This document shows positions 28,139-37,762 of a stretch of 64,000 nucleotides of DNA, in pieces. Origin of the DNA: Sinorhizobium terangae (GTDB lineage: Bacteria > Pseudomonadota > Alphaproteobacteria > Rhizobiales > Rhizobiaceae); NCBI RefSeq assembly GCF_009601505.1, contig NZ_WITC01000066.1:1-64000 (forward strand), written 5' to 3'. The number at the start of each line of letters is the position of its first letter. The stretch's first letter is position 1. The translations under genes were made by a program, and so were the position numbers. The notes under the pieces were generated by a model. That model ran no database searches, was not told the origin of the DNA, and saw only the letters and a list, made by a program, of their open reading frames with translations.

Positions 28139-29656
28139 ATGACATCAATGGAAGCGCGCGCGAGCCCTGACCGTGGATCGAGCTACAGCCAGATCCTCAA
28201 GTCGACCGCCCTGATCGGCGGCTCGTCCGTCATCAACGTCCTATTTTCCATCATTCGCAACAAGGCAATGGCCCTGCTCCTGGGGCCGGCCGGCGTAGGA
28301 TTGATCGGCCTTTACAGTTCCATCGCCGATATCGCCTACGCGCTCGCCGGACTCGGGATCCAGGCAAGCGGCGTACGCCAGATCGCCGAAGCGGTCGGCA
28401 GCGGCGACGCGGACCGGATTGCCCGAACGGCGACCGTGCTCAAGCGGACATCGCTCGTGCTCGGACTTCTCGGCGCCCTGCTTCTGGCAGCAGTTGCTTA
28501 TCCCGTCGCCGATTTCACCTTCGGAGGTCCCGGCTACGCCAGCGGCGTCGCTTTGCTTTCCGCAGCAATCCTGTTCCGCCTGCTTTCAGACGGCCAGACA
28601 GCCTTGATCCAAGGCATGCGAGACATTGCCAGTCTTGCCCGCATCAATGTCCTTGCGGCGTTTTTCAGCACCGTAATCAGCATCCCGCTGATTTATCTCT
28701 TCGGCACCTCGGGGATCGTGCCTTCGCTCGTCGCTGCTGCCGCTACCACGCTCGCGACCTCCTGGTGGTATCGCAGGCAGATACGCCTCCGCACGCCTCC
28801 CATGCCCGTGCGTCAGGTCCGCGAGGAAACCGCCGCCCTCTTGAAACTCGGCGTCGTCTTCATGGCCAGTGGATTCCTGACACTCGGCGCGGCCTATGCG
28901 ATCCGCCTCATCGTGATGAAAGCGGAAGGCGTCGCGGCAGCGGGGCTGTACCAGGCAGCCTGGACTCTTGGGGGCTTCTACGCCAGTTTCGTCCTGCAGG
29001 CGATGGGCACCGACTTCTATCCGCGCCTGACCGCGGTCGCGCAAGACGATGCCGAATGCAATCGTCTCGTCAACGAGCAGGCGCAGATCAGCATGCTTGT
29101 CGCTGGCCCCGGCCTCATCGCCACGCTGACCGCTGCCCCGCTGGTCATAAGGCTGCTTTATTCGCCCGAGTTCTATGCCGCGGTGGACATGCTTCGCTGG
29201 ATCTGCCTCGGCATGATGCTGCGTGTCATTGCGTGGCCCATGGGTTTCATCGTCCTCGCCAAGGGCGCGAAAAAGGTCTTTTTCTGGGTGGAGGTCGCGG
29301 CGACCCTGGTCCATGTCGGTCTCGCATGGCTCCTCGTCGGCGCGTTCGGCTCAGCCGGAGCAGCCGCCGCGTTTTTCGGCCTTTATGTCTGGCATGGCCT
29401 CCTGATCTACGCGATCGTTCGGCAGCTCTCGGGCTTTCGCTGGTCCAGCGCCAATCGTAGGCTCGCCCTCATCTTCCTGCCGGCGTCAGGGCTCGTCTTC
29501 GGCGCCCTCCTCGTACTGCCGCCGTGGCCGGCAGCTATTCTCGGCCTCATGACAGCGACGCTGAGCGGAGCTTATGCGCTTCGGAGGCTGATCGAACTCG
29601 TGCCGCTCGCTTCATTGCCCGCGGCCATGCGAGCCTGGCGCTCGAGATCCGCCTAA
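28139..29656 (+). CDS. Wzx-type polysaccharide flippase
   Basis: Inner-membrane protein of 505 residues with about 12-14 hydrophobic helices, of the MATE/MOP polysaccharide transporter type that moves undecaprenyl-linked repeat units to the periplasm. The N-terminal segment ALIGGSSVINVLFSIIRNKAMALLLGPAGVGLIGLY and the GMRDIASLARINV loop resemble O-antigen translocases such as E. coli WzxE. A GTG at 28130 overlapping the rfbD stop is an alternative start. It follows the rhamnose genes directly and needs the membrane polymerase at 38492 and the co-polymerase at 44071 for a complete Wzx/Wzy route. Confidence 0.9.
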   Translation: MTSMEARASPDRGSSYSQILKSTALIGGSSVINVLFSIIRNKAMALLLGPAGVGLIGLYSSIADIAYALAGLGIQASGVRQIAEAVGSGDADRIARTATVLKRTSLVLGLLGALLLAAVAYPVADFTFGGPGYASGVALLSAAILFRLLSDGQTALIQGMRDIASLARINVLAAFFSTVISIPLIYLFGTSGIVPSLVAAAATTLATSWWYRRQIRLRTPPMPVRQVREETAALLKLGVVFMASGFLTLGAAYAIRLIVMKAEGVAAAGLYQAAWTLGGFYASFVLQAMGTDFYPRLTAVAQDDAECNRLVNEQAQISMLVAGPGLIATLTAAPLVIRLLYSPEFYAAVDMLRWICLGMMLRVIAWPMGFIVLAKGAKKVFFWVEVAATLVHVGLAWLLVGAFGSAGAAAAFFGLYVWHGLLIYAIVRQLSGFRWSSANRRLALIFLPASGLVFGALLVLPPWPAAILGLMTATLSGAYALRRLIELVPLASLPAAMRAWRSRSA

Positions 29657-29687
29657 CCTCGCCAAGCAAGGGGAACAAGCGATGGCG

Positions 29688-30881
29688 TCATACCGCTCGC
29701 AGCGCTGCGGGTTCGGCGATTGCCGGAACGGAAAGGAGCTCCTCGACGACCCGCGCTATGTCGGCGCCGGTCATCTGCGTGAAGAACGGCAAGATCACCG
29801 ATCGCTGCTGTGCGGCGACGCTTTGCGCCAGGCTGGTTGCGGCCCTGTGCGTGTCGCTCCCGGCGTAGGCTTCCTCCAGGTGGATGTTCATGACGCCGCG
29901 GCGGGTCGAGATGCCGCAATTGAGCAGGGCCTGCATCGTCTGCCGCTGGTCGATCCAGCCGGGCAATGTCACGCAATAGCTCTGCCAATTGCTCCGGGCC
30001 CAGTGAGGCTCAACCGGCGTCTGCAATCCCGCAACGCCGGAAAGGCGCCTGGTATATTGGCTGGCGAGTGCCCTTCGCCGCTTGACGAGAGCTGGAAGCC
30101 GCTTCAACTGCTCGCGGCCGATCGCCGCCTGGACGTCGGTCATGCGGTAGTTGTAGCCGATTTCCCGATAGTCCTCTGAGATCACCTGTTTCGCGCCGTG
30201 TCGGACGGTATCCGGCACACTCATGCTGTGCTGGCGCCACAACCGGAATTTTCGGTCGTATTCATCGCTTGCCGTGGTCAGCATACCGCCATCGCCGGTG
30301 GTAACCACCTTGCGCGGATGGAATGAGAAGCACGCGATGTCCCCGTGCGGCCGACCGATTCTTTGCCACTGCCCATCCCAGAGTATCTCACTTCCGGCGG
30401 CGCAAGCGGCATCCTCGATAACCGGAATGGCGTGTCGTTTGCCGATATCCACGATGCGGCGAAGATCGCAAGGCATGCCGAGCTGGTGCACGCAGAGGAT
30501 TGCCCTGGTGCGCGGCGTGATTGCGGCCTCGATGAGGTCGGGATCCATGTTGTAGCCGCCGGCCTCGATGTCGACGAAGACCGGTAGCGCCCCGCAATAC
30601 CGGATGGCGTTCGCCGTCGCGATGAAGGAATGGCTGACCGTGATCACTTCGTCGCCGACGCCGACGCCGACGCAACGCAGGGCCAGATGAAGCGCCGTCG
30701 TGCAGTTCGAGACCGCACAGGCATGGGGCGCCCCAACGAAGGCCGCGAACTCGCGTTCGAACGCTGCAACCTCCGGGCCTTGCGTCACCCATCCTGAAAG
30801 GATGACCCGCCGAACCGCCTCGACTTCCCGTTCATCGAGAACGGGTCTGGCGACCGGGATCTGGCGAGGTGCCTCGCTCAT
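29688..30881 (-). CDS. DegT/DnrJ/EryC1-family sugar aminotransferase (1)
   Basis: PLP-dependent aminotransferase of 397 residues acting on a nucleotide-linked keto-sugar. The PLP Lys191 is in FSFHPRKVVTTGDGG; VIEDAACAAGSE (Asp157) binds the cofactor. The FHPRK context is usual in perosamine/4-amino-sugar transaminases and PseC-like enzymes. Final gene of the leftward amino-sugar operon, starting in an ATGA overlap with the epimerase gene; ends 31 bp from the convergent flippase gene. The exact sugar cannot be told. Confidence 0.92.
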   Translation of the reverse strand: MSEAPRQIPVARPVLDEREVEAVRRVILSGWVTQGPEVAAFEREFAAFVGAPHACAVSNCTTALHLALRCVGVGVGDEVITVSHSFIATANAIRYCGALPVFVDIEAGGYNMDPDLIEAAITPRTRAILCVHQLGMPCDLRRIVDIGKRHAIPVIEDAACAAGSEILWDGQWQRIGRPHGDIACFSFHPRKVVTTGDGGMLTTASDEYDRKFRLWRQHSMSVPDTVRHGAKQVISEDYREIGYNYRMTDVQAAIGREQLKRLPALVKRRRALASQYTRRLSGVAGLQTPVEPHWARSNWQSYCVTLPGWIDQRQTMQALLNCGISTRRGVMNIHLEEAYAGSDTHRAATSLAQSVAAQQRSVILPFFTQMTGADIARVVEELLSVPAIAEPAALRAV

Positions 30882-31852
30882 GCCGCTTCTCCCCCTGTCG
30901 ACGCCCGCTCGCGCCGCCACCAGGCAACGAGATCGCGCAGTCCCTCCTCGAGCGTGATCTCTGTCTTGAACCCCAGCAGCCGCTCGGCCTTGCTTGTATC
31001 CGCAAGCCGGCGTGTGACCGCGTTCACTTTGCGCGCCGGTTCGAGTTGCGGCTCAAGCGAGGCTCCCATGATGCGGGCCAGAAGCAGCGCCAGCTCCCGG
31101 AGGCTCGTCTCCGTACCGCTCGCAACGTTGAAGACCTCGTCGGTGACATCCGACCTTGCGGCCATGAGATTGGCGCGTGCGATATCGCGCACGTGCACGA
31201 AATCCAAAGTCTGGCTGTCATCGCCGAAGATGATCGGCGGCCGGCCGCTGGCGATGCGCTCCATCCACCGGATCAGCACCTCCGTATAGACGCCGTGGAC
31301 ATCCATGCGCGGGCCATAGACATTGAAATAACGGAGCGCGACATAGTTGAGCCCGTACATCTCGGAGAAACTGCGCAGGAGCCCCTCGTTGAATGCCTTG
31401 GCCGCGCCGTAGATAGTCCGATTGTTGTAGGGGTGATGGTCCTCGGTTGTCGGGAAGCTCTCGGCGAGCCCGAGCACCGAGGCGGAAGAGGCTGCGACCA
31501 CCTTCGACACGCCAGCGCTGACCGCCGCTTCGAGAACATCGAACGTGCCGCGCGCAAGGACATCGAAAGCGAGCCTCGGCTCCTCCGCGCATTGGGTGAT
31601 GCGAATGGCCGCCTGATGGAAGACGATGTCGACGCCTTCGAGCGCACTCGCCAGCAGGGCACGGTCCCTGATGTCGCCTTCGATGATCCTGAGCGGGCCG
31701 ATACTCGCCGCCCTACGGAGATTTTCGCGCCGGCCGCGTACGAAATTGTCGAGGATCCGGATTTCCCGTGGCCGCTCGAGTGCGACGAGGTCGGCAATAT
31801 GCGAGCCTATGAGGCCGGCACCACCCGTGATTAGAATCCGCTTGTCCTTCAT
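30878..31852 (-). CDS. NAD-dependent sugar epimerase/dehydratase (extended SDR)
   Basis: A 324-residue Rossmann enzyme acting on a nucleotide sugar. GGAGLIGS at 10-17 binds NAD and Tyr148/Lys152 are the catalytic pair (YGAAK), with ASSASVLG before them. Relatives include UDP-glucose/GlcNAc 4-epimerases and WbpP. ATG at 31852 is preferred because GATGAGG stands before it; 31864 is an alternative. It overlaps the following aminotransferase gene by 4 bp and starts 15 bp after the acetyltransferase stop. Confidence 0.9.
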   Translation of the reverse strand: MKDKRILITGGAGLIGSHIADLVALERPREIRILDNFVRGRRENLRRAASIGPLRIIEGDIRDRALLASALEGVDIVFHQAAIRITQCAEEPRLAFDVLARGTFDVLEAAVSAGVSKVVAASSASVLGLAESFPTTEDHHPYNNRTIYGAAKAFNEGLLRSFSEMYGLNYVALRYFNVYGPRMDVHGVYTEVLIRWMERIASGRPPIIFGDDSQTLDFVHVRDIARANLMAARSDVTDEVFNVASGTETSLRELALLLARIMGASLEPQLEPARKVNAVTRRLADTSKAERLLGFKTEITLEEGLRDLVAWWRRERASTGGEAA

Positions 31853-31867
31853 TGCCCGCCTCATCTC

Positions 31868-32572
31868 TTATGGTTTCGCCGACGCTGGTGAGCAATCCGT
31901 TCGCCAGCGCAGGAATTTCGCCGGTACGCCCGCAACGACGGCGAAGGGCTCGACGTCCGAGAGCACCACCGCGCCCGCCCCGACGAGCGCGCCTTGACCG
32001 ATCGTCACGCCAGGCAGGATCGTCGCATTGGTCCCGATATCGGCCCAGGCGCCAATGCGAACCGGCTTGATTTCGAGGTCGGTTCTGATGATCGGCACAT
32101 CGACGGGAATGCCGGTGTGGCTCGATCCAAGAATCTTGGCACCCGGCCCCCATCCGACGAACTCCTCGATGACGAGATCGCGCGCGTCGAGGAAGGCCTG
32201 CGGGCCGATCCAGACATTGTCGCCGATGACGCACCTGCCGTCGTGGCGGCCCTGGATGTAGGCCTGTGCGCCGATGAAGACGCTGTTGCCGATCTCGAAC
32301 GTTTCGGGGTGTTTGAAGCCGGCGCCGCTGCCGACCTGCAGACCGCAGCCGCAACTCTTCGCAACGCTTTGCCAGATCGCCTTGCGCATCAGCAGGTCGA
32401 CAAATCCGTCGCCAACGATGAAGCGGCCGTAGAGCTCGACAAGCCCCGCCGCGCCGTAGGATTGTTTCAGCTCTTCGGCCAGCGCCACCTGATAGCTCGG
32501 ATCGGCAACGGCCTCACGGCGGCCATGCACCGCCTGGACAATTCGGATGCCCGCAGAGCGCTCAGTGGACAT
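31868..32572 (-). CDS. Left-handed beta-helix acyltransferase (1)
   Basis: A 234-residue hexapeptide-repeat transferase. The repeats run from about residue 80 to 215 (FEIGNSVFIGAQAYIQG, CVIGDNVWIGPQAF, ADIGTNATILPGVTIGQGALVGAGAVV), ending in the AGVPAKFLR segment typical of O-/N-acetyltransferases of the maltose/galactoside type. It would acetylate an amino sugar or sugar hydroxyl of the polymer. The ATG overlaps the end of the upstream aminotransferase gene by 11 bp. Confidence 0.9.
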   Translation of the reverse strand: MSTERSAGIRIVQAVHGRREAVADPSYQVALAEELKQSYGAAGLVELYGRFIVGDGFVDLLMRKAIWQSVAKSCGCGLQVGSGAGFKHPETFEIGNSVFIGAQAYIQGRHDGRCVIGDNVWIGPQAFLDARDLVIEEFVGWGPGAKILGSSHTGIPVDVPIIRTDLEIKPVRIGAWADIGTNATILPGVTIGQGALVGAGAVVLSDVEPFAVVAGVPAKFLRWRTDCSPASAKP

Positions 32573-33668
32573 GGGCCTCCTGCTCCACCGCAGACACCAC
32601 CTCATCGATCTGCCGGGCTGTCATTTCCGGATAGATGGGGAGCGAAAGAACCGACCGGGCGGCCGCCTCCGATCTCGGAAAATCGCCCGGTGCGTAACCG
32701 AGGTCGGCATGGGCCTTCTGCAGATGCACCGGAATGGGATAGTGCAGGCCGTACTGTATGCCCTCGCTGCTAAGCGCGTGCTGCAACGCTTCACGATCCC
32801 GACACCGGACGGCATAGATGTGGTAGACGTGACGCCGGCCGGCGATTTCGAGGGGCGCCTTCACATGGTCGGACCCCGCGAGCAGTGCAGAGTAGCGTGC
32901 CGCGTGGGCACGGCGTGCTTCAGTCCACGCGTCGAGATACCTGAGCTTCACGCGCAGGATGGCCCCCTGAATGCCGTCCATCCGGTAGTTGAAGCCCTTG
33001 AGCACGTGGTGATACCGGCTTTCCTGGCCCCAGTCCCTGAGCATGCGCATCGTGCGCGCGTGGCTGTCATCGCCGGTAACCACGATGCCGCCTTCGCCGC
33101 AGGCACCCAGGTTCTTTCCCGGATAGAAGCTGAAGCAACCCGACACCCCGATGCTTCCGGCACGGCGGCCTTTGTATTCGGCGCCGTGGGCCTGGCAGGC
33201 GTCCTCGATGATGGGTACGCCATGCCGGTCCGCAATGGCCTTGATGGCGTCCATGTCGGCCATTTGTCCGTAAAGGTGAACCGGCAAGATCGCCCTGGTC
33301 CGGGGCGTGATCGCAGCCTCGAGCTTCGTCGCATCCATGGTCAGCGTCACCGGCTCGACGTCGACGAAGACCGGCAGTGCGCCGGTGTAGCAGATCGCCG
33401 AGACCGTGGCGACGAACGTGAAGGGGACGGTGATGACTTCGTCGCCAGGACCTATGCCAAGCGCAAGCAGCGCAAGATGAAGGGCGCTCGTGCCCGTGTT
33501 GACGGCGATCGCGTGCCGCGCGCCGCAATAGGCCGCGAATTCGCGCTCAAGCTCAGCGACCTCGTCGCCCAGAACATATTGCGCCGACGCGAGCACGCGC
33601 AGCGCTGCCGCATCGACCTCGTCCTTGATCGATGCATACTGCGCCCTGAGATCGAGGAAGGGGATCAT
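32562..33668 (-). CDS. DegT/DnrJ/EryC1-family sugar aminotransferase (2)
   Basis: A 368-residue PLP-dependent aminotransferase for a nucleotide keto-sugar. Lys185 lies in CFSFYPGKNLGACGEGG, the pattern of FdtB/QdtB and WbpE enzymes that aminate position 3; Asp156 is in IIEDACQAHG. With the adjacent oxidoreductase and acetyltransferase (34704) it matches the WbpB-WbpE-WbpD order for 3-acetamido sugars, or an FdtB-like route from the dTDP-keto-sugar made by RfbB. Overlaps both neighbours. Confidence 0.92.
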   Translation of the reverse strand: MIPFLDLRAQYASIKDEVDAAALRVLASAQYVLGDEVAELEREFAAYCGARHAIAVNTGTSALHLALLALGIGPGDEVITVPFTFVATVSAICYTGALPVFVDVEPVTLTMDATKLEAAITPRTRAILPVHLYGQMADMDAIKAIADRHGVPIIEDACQAHGAEYKGRRAGSIGVSGCFSFYPGKNLGACGEGGIVVTGDDSHARTMRMLRDWGQESRYHHVLKGFNYRMDGIQGAILRVKLRYLDAWTEARRAHAARYSALLAGSDHVKAPLEIAGRRHVYHIYAVRCRDREALQHALSSEGIQYGLHYPIPVHLQKAHADLGYAPGDFPRSEAAARSVLSLPIYPEMTARQIDEVVSAVEQEAHVH

Positions 33669-34702
33669 GCGATGCGCCTCATATGCTCGAGCTCGACCAC
33701 CCGGCCGCGCTCTGCGAGCGACTGTGTGGCGGCCTCGAGGATTTTCACCACCCGCAGCCCGGCATTTCCGTCGGCAACCGGCTGTTCATTTCGCTCGATG
33801 CAATCGATGAACTGACGCAGTTCGATGCCGAGCGCCTCGGCGACGTCGAGGTGGGGGGCGTACATATCGCCGGTACGATAGCCGACCAGCATCTGGTAGA
33901 CCTTCTCGCCGTTCTTCTGCGGGTTGCCGTTCAGCGTTATCCCCTTGTCGTAGACCTTGATCTTCTCGCTGGGCTCCAGGTCGTCGTAGAGGATCATCTT
34001 GCTGCTGCCGCCGATCAGCGTCCGGCGCACCTTGACCGGAGCGAGCCAGTTGACGTGGATGTGCGCGATCAGCTTGCTGTCGAAAAAGAGATTGAGATAG
34101 GCGATGTTGGCTGGTTCGCCGGCAACATGGCTCATGCCCGTGGCCGACACCGCTACGGGCCGTTCCGGCAGCACGTAGTCCATGATCGACAGATCGTGCA
34201 CGGCAAGGTCCCAGATAACGCTGACGTCGTGCTGGAAGAGGCCGAGATTGACCCTGACTGAATCGTAGTAGTAGACGTCGCCAAGCCCGTCTTCGACAAG
34301 CTCCCGCATCTTGCGGACGGCGCCCGTGTGCACGAATGTGTGGTCGACGGCGAGCACGAGGCGGCGGCGCGCCGCCTCCTCGACCATGCGGCGTGCCTCG
34401 TCCGAGGTCGCCGCCATCGGTTTTTCCACGAGCACGTGCTTTCCCGCCATCAGCGCCTTCATGGCGAGCTTGAAATGCGCGGCAGCCGGCGTGGCGATCG
34501 CAACGGCATCGACGCGCGGGTCGCGGAGGACCTCTTCAAAATCGTCTGTGATGTCAACGGCGGGGTAACGGGTCTGGACGGTTGCCAATCGATCCTTGCG
34601 CAGATCGCATACAGAGATGAGTCGCGCACCGGGCGCTTCCCAGAAGTTGCGCACGAGGTTTGGCCCCCAGTAACCGTAGCCGACGACAGCAACGCCGATC
34701 AT
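33665..34702 (-). CDS. Gfo/Idh/MocA-family sugar oxidoreductase
   Basis: NAD(P)-dependent dehydrogenase of 345 residues. GYGYWGPN (8-15) is the nucleotide-binding turn and Glu93-Lys94-Pro95 (VEKPMA) the family EKP motif; the C-terminal sheet domain follows from about 125. Close functional analogues are WlbA/WbpB, which make the 3-keto nucleotide sugar aminated next. The ATG at 34702 comes 1 bp after the previous stop; a longer in-frame start at 34792 lies inside the acetyltransferase gene. Confidence 0.92.
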   Translation of the reverse strand: MIGVAVVGYGYWGPNLVRNFWEAPGARLISVCDLRKDRLATVQTRYPAVDITDDFEEVLRDPRVDAVAIATPAAAHFKLAMKALMAGKHVLVEKPMAATSDEARRMVEEAARRRLVLAVDHTFVHTGAVRKMRELVEDGLGDVYYYDSVRVNLGLFQHDVSVIWDLAVHDLSIMDYVLPERPVAVSATGMSHVAGEPANIAYLNLFFDSKLIAHIHVNWLAPVKVRRTLIGGSSKMILYDDLEPSEKIKVYDKGITLNGNPQKNGEKVYQMLVGYRTGDMYAPHLDVAEALGIELRQFIDCIERNEQPVADGNAGLRVVKILEAATQSLAERGRVVELEHMRRIA

Positions 34703-34703
34703 C

Positions 34704-35198
34704 TCACGCCTCCGCAGTCTCGATCGTGGCATCCTTGACGCGTCCGATGATCCGCGCGGGTACGCCGGCAACGATCGCGAAGCTTGGTACATCCCTGGTC
34801 ACCACCGCGCCGGCGCCGACCTGGGCGGCCTCCCCGATCGTGACGCCGGCCAGAATGGTCGCGTTGCTGCCGATGGAAGCGCGGTGCTTGACCCGTGTCG
34901 GCACCACGGTCCAGTCGGCCTCCGACTGGAGCCCCCCGTCGGCGTTGACGGCCCGTGGATAGATGTCGTTGGTGAACATGACCCCGTGACCGATGAAGAC
35001 GCCGTCCTCGATGGTCACCCCTTCGCAGATGAAGCAGTGGCTGGAAATCTTGCAGTTCCGTCCGATTGCCGCGTTCTTCTGAATCTCCACGAACGTGCCG
35101 ATCCGCGTGCCCGCGCCGACCGCACATCCATACAGATTGACGAGATCCGGATGATGGATGACGACATCATCATGCAGCGTGACATCGGACGCGATCAT
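34704..35198 (-). CDS. Left-handed beta-helix acetyltransferase (2), WbpD/WlbB-like
   Basis: A 164-residue hexapeptide-repeat transferase. Coils are visible throughout ([67 protein letters not shown]) with an AGVPARIIG end. The size and the loop [15 protein letters not shown] match WbpD/WlbB 3-N-acetyltransferases. First gene of a six-gene leftward operon whose genes overlap or nearly touch, transcribed from the 35199-35569 gap. Confidence 0.9.
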   Translation of the reverse strand: MIASDVTLHDDVVIHHPDLVNLYGCAVGAGTRIGTFVEIQKNAAIGRNCKISSHCFICEGVTIEDGVFIGHGVMFTNDIYPRAVNADGGLQSEADWTVVPTRVKHRASIGSNATILAGVTIGEAAQVGAGAVVTRDVPSFAIVAGVPARIIGRVKDATIETAEA

Positions 35199-35569
35199 GC
35201 TGCCAATATCCCTGTTTTCTCATCGTGTTGATTAAAACCCGCGGCCGTGATGCGGCGTGTTAGCCGGGTTTCTAATTCGTCAGGTAAATCAATTAATTCT
35301 GCGAATCAGAAGAATTCTTTTCGGCCCAACAGTAAAGGAAACAAAATGCAGTACCGAGTGCGTCGAAAGGCGTAGCAACGTACAGAGCATTGATGATTTC
35401 GCGCCACGCGCCTCGTTTGCGATCAGGGTTGCGGCATTCTTTTTCGGCCAAAGTGAGAGGTTGAAGTGAGTGGGACGACCGACATTACGCTGGCGCTACA
35501 TTTCCTCTGCCGTCTCGAAGAGACCTAGGACGGCTTTGCCGGAAGCAGGCAGATACGGGAACCAAGGCG
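35199..35569. promoter_or_regulatory. Divergent AT-richer promoter region
   Basis: No gene was seen in these 371 bp between the acetyltransferase and the GT4 genes. AATTCT (35295-35300) and AGAATT (35311-35316) form an inverted repeat with a 10-nt loop that may be a regulator site or hairpin. Both flanking operons must be transcribed from here. Confidence 0.4.
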
Positions 35570-36817
35570 TTGCGCGTGCTCGTGTATCCACATGACCTTT
35601 CGATCGGCGGCAGCCAGATAAATGCCATCGATCTCGCGGCCGCCGTAGCCGAGGCAGGTCATGAGGTGATTGTTTACGGCATCCCCGGCCCGCTCGTCTC
35701 GTATATCGAGGAGCGCGGTCTTCGCTATGTGCCGGCGCGGCCTTTGAAATATCGCCCGGCCCCCTCGAGGATAGTCCAGATCGCAGCGCTTGCGCGGAGC
35801 GAACGCATCGACCTGATCCACGCGTACGAGTGGCCGACCTGCCTCGACGCCTATTACGGAGCCGGCCTTCTCTTGAATGTTCCCCTGCTTTGTACCGTTC
35901 TCAGCATGCAGGTGATGCCGCATGTCCCAGCCTCGGTACCCTTGATCATGGGCACGTCCGATCTTGCCATAGAGGCGCGCAAGACGCATCGCGGCCAGGT
36001 CTGGGTGCTCGAGCCGCCAATCGATGTCGAGCGCGACACGCCCCTCGTCGACGGGAAAGGGTTCCGCAACAGGCACGGCGTTACCGACAATGAGTTCCTT
36101 GTCGTCACCGTGTCCCGCCTCGCGATCGATCTCAAGCTGGATGCCCTCGTGCGGGCGATCGATGCGGCGGACATACTCGCAGGATCATATCCGTTGAGGC
36201 TCATCCTTCTCGGCGACGGTCCCGCGCGCGAAGCGTTGACGACGAGGGCAGCCGCAGTGAACCGTCGCCATGGACGTGAGATCGTGATGCTTCCTGGTGC
36301 CGATCTGGACCCGCGCAGTGCCTATGCGGCGGCCGATCTGGTCATCGGAATGGGGAGTTCGGCGCTGCGCGCGCTTGCCATCGCCCGCCCGCTCATCGTG
36401 CAAGGGGAACAGGCTTTTTCCGAAATCTTCGAACCATCAACAGTCGAACTGTTCCTGAGACAAGGCTTTTACGGCCTGGCCGATGGAGCCGCCGGCGCCG
36501 GCCGACTTGCGGCGCAGATGGAGGGACTGATCAAGGATCCGGCGCGGCGGACTGCCCTTGGCCGGTTCGGCCGTGAAATGGTTACCAAGCGCTTCGGCCT
36601 GCAGCGAGCGGCAAACCTGCAGCTCGACATTTACCGACAGGTCCTCACCGAACCGCCAAGACGTCGGCTCATCGAGGCGATGCGCTCAGTTCGTCTTGCT
36701 CTTATGCTCGAAATCGCAAACCACGACCCATTCCAGAAGAGAGCGAAAACGTCTCGTGAACAAGAGGTCCTCGCAACTGTTCGGTCAGGCATTTGGCCGC
36801 CAGTCCTCCGCGACTAG
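35570..36817 (+). CDS. GT4-type glycosyltransferase
   Basis: Cytoplasmic GT-B retaining transferase of 415 residues, likely adding one sugar of the repeat unit. The N-terminal domain shows DLSIGGSQINAIDLA, the glycine-rich acceptor loop of GT4; the C-terminal domain shows VVTVSRLAIDLKLDALVRAI and LILLGDGPAREAL. The usual E-x7-E donor motif is weak here. The start is a TTG at 35570 with GGGAA upstream; no ATG is available close to the conserved N-terminus. Confidence 0.85.
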   Translation: MRVLVYPHDLSIGGSQINAIDLAAAVAEAGHEVIVYGIPGPLVSYIEERGLRYVPARPLKYRPAPSRIVQIAALARSERIDLIHAYEWPTCLDAYYGAGLLLNVPLLCTVLSMQVMPHVPASVPLIMGTSDLAIEARKTHRGQVWVLEPPIDVERDTPLVDGKGFRNRHGVTDNEFLVVTVSRLAIDLKLDALVRAIDAADILAGSYPLRLILLGDGPAREALTTRAAAVNRRHGREIVMLPGADLDPRSAYAAADLVIGMGSSALRALAIARPLIVQGEQAFSEIFEPSTVELFLRQGFYGLADGAAGAGRLAAQMEGLIKDPARRTALGRFGREMVTKRFGLQRAANLQLDIYRQVLTEPPRRRLIEAMRSVRLALMLEIANHDPFQKRAKTSREQEVLATVRSGIWPPVLRD

Positions 36818-36853
36818 GCGGCACGCCAGAATGCATGCGGCACCACGCTCGCA

Positions 36854-37762
36854 TCAGGAAGGCGTGAGGAACCAATCGCGAAATTTTTTTGCCAAGGCCC
36901 AACAGACAAACCTGATGTGCGGTGGATAATCTCCGATCACCGCAAGGAGAAATTTGACGGCAGACCTTCTCTTACCCACTACATAAAAGTACCGGACAAC
37001 GTCGAGCATTATCAGGGATCTCAGCCTTCTCCGTGTAGTAAGGATTGCTCTGTTTTTTCGCAGGATGCGCAACCGCCCGATGATAGGTTTGCGACCATTC
37101 GCGGATATACTGTCGGCCGAAACGAACCCCAGGACGACAGGTTCAATGTCCTCATACACAGTTGTGTGCTGCACCAACCTGATCGCAAATTCCCAATCCT
37201 CGTTGGCCCTCGCGCAGGGGTCAAACCATTCCAGAGTCGGCATGCAATTGTGTCGGAACAGGGTGTTCTGAACGCTGATGCGATTCTCGGTCAAAAGTCG
37301 CTCGAGTTGGCCCTCATCGGGACAAAGACGCCCGTCAGGAGGAGGAGCAAGAGCTACTCGCGTGGGACCGTAGTTGAAGCTTGAGTCTCTACCGTAGATT
37401 ATCTTTGCTCCAGTCACTGCCCCAAAGTGGGCTGGAAGGGAGCACAGCAGCGCAAGTTGTTTTTCCAACTTTCCAGGCAGCCAGATATCGTCGCTGTCCT
37501 GAAACGCGACGTAGTCGCCCTTGGCGTACTTCAGACCGGTGTTTCGTGCGGCGGCGGCTCCGCCGTTTAACTCTCGCCTTATGTAGCGGATGCGGTCGTC
37601 AGCAATGCTGCGCACGACTTTTTCAATGTCTTCCGTGGAGCCGTCGTCGACGACTATCAGCTCAAGGTCCTTGTGCGATTGAGTGATGACACTATTTATC
37701 GCGCCAACCAAAGTGCTACTTCGATTGAATGTCGGTAGAATAATCGAAACTTTGCTTGACAT
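36854..37762 (-). CDS. GT2-family glycosyltransferase
   Basis: A 302-residue GT-A inverting transferase. It begins VSIILPTFNRSSTLVGAINSV, has VVDDGSTEDIE (UDP-binding Asp) and FQDSDDIW at 88-94 (DxD metal motif), then FDPCARANEDWEFAIRLV as acceptor-side ED motif. Converges with the GT4 gene across 36 bp. Confidence 0.92.
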   Translation of the reverse strand: MSSKVSIILPTFNRSSTLVGAINSVITQSHKDLELIVVDDGSTEDIEKVVRSIADDRIRYIRRELNGGAAAARNTGLKYAKGDYVAFQDSDDIWLPGKLEKQLALLCSLPAHFGAVTGAKIIYGRDSSFNYGPTRVALAPPPDGRLCPDEGQLERLLTENRISVQNTLFRHNCMPTLEWFDPCARANEDWEFAIRLVQHTTVYEDIEPVVLGFVSADSISANGRKPIIGRLRILRKNRAILTTRRRLRSLIMLDVVRYFYVVGKRRSAVKFLLAVIGDYPPHIRFVCWALAKKFRDWFLTPS

